From: Tupaia tana
Taxonomy: Eukaryota > Chordata > Mammalia > Scandentia > Tupaiidae
DNA length: 64,000 nt
NCBI GenBank assembly: GCA_026018925.1
Contig: JAKSZU010000008.1
Coordinates: 11,573,626 to 11,637,625 of the forward strand
Reading direction: 5' to 3'
This document shows, piece by piece, positions 62,995 through 64,000 of this stretch; positions within the stretch are counted from its first letter, which is position 1, and each line of letters opens with the position of its first letter. The notes beneath the pieces were generated by a model. That model did not search any database, was not told the origin of the DNA, and worked only from the letters and a program-made list of their open reading frames with translations. Position numbers and translations under genes: made by a program.

Positions 62995-63668
62995 AAAGTT
63001 GTTAGCCTTCATGGGACCCAGTAGGAAAGCTCTCTGGACTACACCTGGGCTATCTGACAAGGAGTCCTGCTGCCTGGACAAGACCACCTGGCCAACCCCG
63101 TATGTTAAAGGTGTGTGTGATAAGAAAAGACACTTGCGGGGTTTGTGGCAAGACTCAAAAGGAAAATCACAATGTAGATCTCTCCTTGGCATTCTGGAGG
63201 AATGCCATGCCAACTGCATCTGGAATAGGACAACTTACAAAATAGAACTATGTGTGTGCTACTGGGCTCTGAGGAAACAGCTTCTAATCATGGATCACTT
63301 AGTGACTATGAGAAATGTCCACCCTAAGCATGATCTGACCCTAGTCAGAAAGCCAGATGAGTCCAACAGTGACCCACTATAAGGATGGAGTTCACAGGAC
63401 CTCACTGTGTTGGCTCCCTCAATGGGACAGAAAGCCACTTGGTGGCAAGTAGATGACGGTGGACCCCACCCACTCTGGAAGAGACAACAATTTCTCCTTC
63501 ACAGATATGGATTACTGTTCTGGGTACAGATTTGTACATCTTGCCCACAGAACATCAGCCAGTTCCACTATCTGAGTGTTTATGGCCTGCGTGATCAGGG
63601 TAGCCACCTATCATTGCTGTGGTCTAGGGGACTGCTTTGTAATGCATGCCCAGGAAACAGCGTGTGAT
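62995..63668 (+). pseudogene. Endogenous retrovirus pol relic (RNase H and integrase start)
   Basis: In the first frame the segment around 63255 shows CVCYWAL, the usual place of an ERV RNase H helix. In the same frame, around 63436, is TWWQVDDGGPHPL, which has the form of the first catalytic Asp region of an integrase. The continuation DYCSGYRF (about 63510) is in a different frame, so at least one frameshift separates them, and there is an in-frame stop at 63380 before the integrase motif. Known family: gamma-like (class I) ERV pol. Too broken to be made into a protein. No LTR of its own was identified; the MaLR LTR at its left is unrelated. Confidence 0.6.
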
Positions 63669-63679
63669 CCCCTGATCTT

Positions 63680-63925
63680 ATATTTTTGAAGTTTTTGCCT
63701 TAAGGAATGTACATTCACTGAGAGAGATAGAGCGAGAGGGAAAGGGAGAAATCATCCCCCAGAGGGATGGCCAGACTGCAATCCCTTCTCCATTCTCCTC
63801 TTGGGATTTTGGACATTCTCACACACATGCCTGGAGTAATTTTCAAACCACCAGGTCTGGCACACAATCCATGGTTAGCCATGTGGGAGTTCAGAGCCTA
63901 AACCACTACATCTCTTGCTGGCTTC
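63680..63925 (-). mobile_element. tRNA-derived SINE, family A, old copy
   Basis: TTTTTGAAGTTTTTGCCTTA, CATCCCCCAGAGGGATGGCC, GACATTCTCACACACATGCC, CCATGTGGGAGTTCAGAGCC, and the end CTTGCTGGCTTC. Poor tail. The final 75 bases of the window are unassigned. Confidence 0.85.
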
Positions 63926-64000
63926 ACCATGTGTATATTTTCTTAATGTAGAATACATTTATGGAAATCAAATTTTTGATTAAATAGAGTACACATTTCT

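Noticed and set aside
62999-63382. 127-codon open frame as a possible host gene
   Set aside because: It contains an RNase H-like CYWAL motif and is followed in the same orientation by an integrase-like motif in broken frames, so an ERV relic is more likely.

Overview
This window looks like ordinary non-coding DNA from a placental mammal. I find no host gene, no rRNA or tRNA gene and no CRISPR. What can be recognised is interspersed repeats of several ages, microsatellites, and unassigned single-copy DNA between them. The dominant element is a tRNA-derived SINE present in about 50 recognisable copies on both strands. I call it family A. It has a tRNA-like pol III head, a structured middle, a CT-rich segment, the end GCCCTATAGCAAAA and an A tail. 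About ten copies belong to a second SINE, family B, whose 3' part is similar. Older mammalian elements are also present: MIR and L2 relics, MLT1-like and MST/THE1-like MaLR LTRs, old L1 fragments, and Tigger-type DNA transposons.

Organism: the MaLR LTRs and Tigger elements indicate a eutherian. Two degraded 7SL/Alu-like relics (about 28.8 kb and 60.8 kb) point to Euarchontoglires. Alu and B1 repeats are otherwise absent, and a private tRNA SINE dominates, which argues against a typical primate or murid. A tree shrew (Tupaia) is my best guess, with low confidence. A database match of family A would settle it.

Layout: 0.36-1.4 kb holds three SINEs in tandem, separated by purine-rich tracts. 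A Tigger3/4-like MITE lies at 3.8 kb. At 9.3-10.3 kb a MIR was split by a SINE, which was itself split by two younger SINEs. A nearly end-to-end Tigger1-like transposon occupies 12.6-18.1 kb, broken by SINEs, an L1 piece, a MaLR LTR and a second LTR-like block that itself received SINEs. At 27-28.6 kb there is a SINE cluster with a TTC microsatellite. L1 fragments lie at 14.3, 26.5, 29-30.4, 40, 45, 46.8-48.3 and 53.2-54 kb. Near the right end, a broken endogenous retrovirus pol fragment (63.0-63.7 kb) follows an antisense MaLR LTR.

Young family A copies keep CpGs, long pure A tails and exact target-site duplications (for example 28.3, 31.5, 36.5, 37.3 and 38.9 kb). Older copies are diverged. 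The family has therefore been active over a long period, probably until recently. Names of ancient repeats rest on remembered consensus similarity, not on a search. Boundaries without a stated target-site duplication are approximate to about 10-20 bases.
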